8,140 nucleotides of DNA from the NCBI GenBank assembly GCA_049687495.1, contig JBAVJB010000086.1, positions 1 to 8,140 on the forward strand. Reading direction: 5' to 3'. The position numbers were made by a program, and so were the translations under genes. Each line of letters opens with the position of its first letter. The stretch's first letter is position 1. Shown piece after piece: positions 6,013-8,140 of this stretch. The DNA comes from Salinimicrobium sp049687495. Its GTDB lineage: Bacteria > Bacteroidota > Bacteroidia > Flavobacteriales > Flavobacteriaceae. Below the pieces are notes generated by a model. The model saw nothing but the letters and a program-made list of their open reading frames with translations. It searched no databases and had not been told where the DNA came from.

Positions 6013-6668
6013 GTTCTGATTTTATTCCGAAGAAATTCGAGGAGCATGGGCAGGAGCGATAGAACTACTATTCCTAGAATTACCAGTTCAAAATTGTTTT
6101 TTACAAAAGGCAGATTACCGAAAAAGTAACCGACCAAAACAAGTAAGATAACCCAGGAGATCCCCCCAATTATATTATACCTGATGAATTTTCCATAATG
6201 CATATCCCCAATACCTGCCACGAATGGGGCAAAGGTTCTGACGATAGGGACGAACCTTGCGATAATAATTGTTTTTGGTCCATGTTTATCGTAAAACTCT
6301 CTGGTTTTATCTATATGTTTTTGGCTTACCAGGGATTTACCAAAAACATTCCAGGCAAGAACTTTCAGGCCAACTTTTTTGCCGAGATAATAATTTAAAC
6401 TGTCACCTATAACTGCAGCGGCAGACAGGCTAAGCAAAATTACCCACATATTCAGTTCGGCGGTCTGTCCGGTCTCATTTTGTACGCCGGCACAAAAAGT
6501 TCCGGCAGCAAATAATAAGGAATCCCCGGGCAAAAAAGGCAATACCACCAGGCCGGTTTCAATGAAGATAAAGGCAAATAAAATACCATAGATCCAAACC
6601 CCGTACTGCAGTATCATAGTGAAGAGATGACTATCCAGATGAAGAAAAAAATCTAATATCGGTTTCAT
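6003..6668 (-). CDS. DedA family membrane protein
   Basis: This is a 221-residue integral inner-membrane protein of the DedA/SNARE-associated (VTT domain) family. Members act in membrane homeostasis, and some flip lipid carriers such as undecaprenyl phosphate or phospholipids. Hydrophobic segments lie at about 24-44, 48-62, 74-96, 133-153, 165-184 and 193-211. Family motifs are present: FIETGLVVLPFLPGDSLL (35-52) with Glu37 and the re-entrant PFLPGD, GDSLNYYLGKKVG (88-100), and ARFVPIVRTFAPFVAG (137-152) with Arg138 and Arg144. The GISW at 169-172 ends the usual helical hairpin. All the diagnostic acidic and basic residues are in place and the length is normal, so the protein should be functional. 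The ATG at 6668 begins a plausible cytoplasmic N-terminus. The transported lipid cannot be told from the sequence. Confidence 0.95.
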   Translation of the reverse strand: MKPILDFFLHLDSHLFTMILQYGVWIYGILFAFIFIETGLVVLPFLPGDSLLFAAGTFCAGVQNETGQTAELNMWVILLSLSAAAVIGDSLNYYLGKKVGLKVLAWNVFGKSLVSQKHIDKTREFYDKHGPKTIIIARFVPIVRTFAPFVAGIGDMHYGKFIRYNIIGGISWVILLVLVGYFFGNLPFVKNNFELVILGIVVLSLLPMLLEFLRNKIRTNQ

Positions 6669-6676
6669 GGTATTTT

Positions 6677-6690
6677 GATTTAATTAAATC
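6677..6690. promoter_or_regulatory. 14-bp perfect palindrome just upstream of the DedA gene
   Basis: The sequence gatttaattaaatc is a perfect palindrome ending 9 bases before the DedA start codon (minus strand). It lies where a repressor could block transcription or where the leader could fold. AT-richness makes chance possible. The rest of the 217-base divergent region holds a 6-bp inverted repeat, aaggat/atcctt, at 6727-6744. No exact TAnnTTTG box is visible for either gene. Confidence 0.35.
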
Positions 6691-6885
6691 TCTGATTTTG
6701 TAAAAAAAATGATACTATAGAACCTCAAGGATAATACCATCCTTAATTTGAATTCTCGGGGGCTGCCTTTTCATAGCATCTATATTGTGAAAATCGGAAA
6801 TTAAATAGGATATTGTCCATTTCATTGGATTATTTCCTACAAATCAAAAATTCTTTCTATTTTTACCCTTTCTGAAACCCCTCCT

Positions 6886-8140
6886 ATGAAAGACCAGTTA
6901 TTTGCCGTTATTGATGTGGAAACCACCGGGGGAGGGATCAATGGAAACCGCCTTACCGAGATCTGCATTGTCCTTCTTCGAGGCCCTGAAGTCATCGACA
7001 AATTCACCAGCCTTATCAATCCTGAAAAGGAAATTCCGCGACAGATCACCGGCCTTACAGGTATCGACAATAGCATGGTAGAAGATGCGCCTAAATTCCA
7101 TGAGGTCGCGGGGAAGATCGAAGAATTCACCCGCGACGCCATTTTTGTCGCCCATAATGTGAATTTTGATTACAATGTGCTGCGGAATGAATTTCGGGAA
7201 CTGGGCTATGAATATACCCGTAAGAAACTTTGTACCGTGAGGCTCTCGCGAAAACTGATTCCCGGCCTGTTTTCCTACAGCCTCGGCAGGTTATGTGATT
7301 CTATCAATATTCCAATTTCTAACCGTCACCGTGCCGAAGGGGATACAGATGCGACGGTGATCCTGTTTCAACGGCTGCTCTCTTTGGATGAGGATTTCAA
7401 GCAGATCAACTCTTTTCTGCACGCCCGGTCCCGGCAGGCCACTTTGCCACCGCATATTGAAGCCGATCAGATCCATGATTTGCCGGAGTCACCCGGAATC
7501 TACCTGTTCAAGGATCGGCAACACAAGGTCATCTATGCGGGCAAAGCAATCAATATTAAGAAGCGGGTGGTATCTCATTTCTATGACCGAATGAGTAAGG
7601 AATATCATTTGGGGCAGGAGACCTACAACATAGATCATGAAACCACCGGAAACGAACTCATCGCCCTCCTGCTTGAAGCCGAATGCATCAGGAAATATTA
7701 TCCCCGTTTCAATCGCGCACAGAAACGACCGGGACCGGTGTACCAGATCGTGAGCTATACGAATCAGCGGGGGATCCTGCAGCTGGCCCTCGAGAAGACC
7801 ATCAAAAAAAGGGAATCTATCGGCACCTTTTACAGTCGGGCGCTGGCGCAGGAAAAGCTGGAGTATTTATGTCGGGAATTTAAACTCTGTCCCAAATACT
7901 GTAGCCTCCAAACTAATGTGGAGCAGTGTTCCCACTATTCCATCGTGAGCTGCGAGGGCATCTGTAAGGGCGAGGAAACGATAAGCACATATAATGACAA
8001 AGTGGAAGTTGCTATTGCTTCGCTGACTGAAGAATCTTCCACCTTCGTGATCAGGGAAAAGGGGAGGCATTTTGAAGAAGAGGCTTTTGTCCTGGTAAAA
8101 GAGGGGCAATACCAGGGCTTCGGGTTTATCGATGCGGAAG
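6886..8140 (+). CDS. DEDDh exonuclease / GIY-YIG (UvrC-like) nuclease fusion, 3' end outside window
   Basis: The frame is open from ATG 6886 to the right edge (418 codons, no stop), so the gene is cut by the window. Residues about 5-168 form a DnaQ/epsilon-type 3'-5' exonuclease: VIDVETTG (Asp10, Glu12), AHNVNFD (Asp95) and HRAEGD (His148, Asp153), the complete DEDDh set. Residues about 198-280 form a GIY-YIG endonuclease domain like that of UvrC and Cho: PGIYLF (203-208), IYAGKA (216-221), Arg227, and LLLEAECIRKYYPRFN with the likely catalytic Glu264. A Cys-rich segment (329-360) resembles the corresponding region of UvrC, followed by YNDKV. A role in DNA repair is the natural reading; the UvrBC-binding and RNase H-like parts of UvrC are not seen in this stretch. 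The ATG is chosen because the exonuclease motif starts four residues later. The gene is divergent from the DedA gene. Confidence 0.93.
   Translation, partial: MKDQLFAVIDVETTGGGINGNRLTEICIVLLRGPEVIDKFTSLINPEKEIPRQITGLTGIDNSMVEDAPKFHEVAGKIEEFTRDAIFVAHNVNFDYNVLRNEFRELGYEYTRKKLCTVRLSRKLIPGLFSYSLGRLCDSINIPISNRHRAEGDTDATVILFQRLLSLDEDFKQINSFLHARSRQATLPPHIEADQIHDLPESPGIYLFKDRQHKVIYAGKAINIKKRVVSHFYDRMSKEYHLGQETYNIDHETTGNELIALLLEAECIRKYYPRFNRAQKRPGPVYQIVSYTNQRGILQLALEKTIKKRESIGTFYSRALAQEKLEYLCREFKLCPKYCSLQTNVEQCSHYSIVSCEGICKGEETISTYNDKVEVAIASLTEESSTFVIREKGRHFEEEAFVLVKEGQYQGFGFIDAE

Noticed and set aside
2742..6714. Identical 14-mer taaaaaaaatgata at 2742-2755 and 6701-6714
   Set aside because: Dominated by an A-run, and the two copies stand in unrelated positions relative to genes.

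Overview
The window reads as chromosomal DNA of a marine-type member of the Flavobacteriaceae (Bacteroidota). The evidence is an outer-membrane barrel protein with a carboxypeptidase-like N-terminal domain, a flavobacterial TonB protein with its typical KKNPKADLDR start, a DUF4494 protein, no Shine-Dalgarno sequences, one exact Bacteroidota -7 box (TAnnTTTG), and heptamer repeats between genes. The genus is not determined; a Gramella/Salegentibacter-like organism is an inference only.

Layout. Bases 1-50 may hold the last codons of a gene entering from the left. A degenerate heptamer array follows (47-133). A long minus-strand gene for a TonB-dependent-receptor-like outer-membrane protein occupies 245-2581. 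It is divergent from a plus-strand DUF4494 gene (2755-3267), whose promoter carries an 11-bp inverted repeat. A strong terminator and an ECF-sigma-like promoter separate it from a secreted S41 peptidase (3392-4753), which ends in a second, related terminator. The next 430 bases hold no convincing gene but several small hairpins with a shared core that look REP-like. A TonB energy transducer follows (5187-5927), ending directly in another heptamer array. It converges on a DedA membrane protein (6003-6668, minus). DedA is divergent from a DEDDh exonuclease/GIY-YIG nuclease gene (6886 to beyond the right edge).

How the genes relate. Each gene has its own intergenic space, so no long operon is visible. 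The barrel protein, the S41 peptidase and TonB are all envelope proteins. TonB could in principle energise the barrel protein, but nothing here ties the two together specifically. DedA (inner membrane) and the exonuclease/GIY-YIG protein (DNA repair) look like independent housekeeping genes.

I see no defence island, CRISPR array, prophage, transposase, tRNA or rRNA. The genes belong to known families. The more interesting material is regulatory and repetitive: the ECF-type promoter, the operator-like palindrome on the -7 box, the hairpin cluster, the heptamer arrays that touch stop codons, the two related terminators, the internal duplication in the DUF4494 protein, and a UvrC-like cysteine pattern in the repair nuclease.
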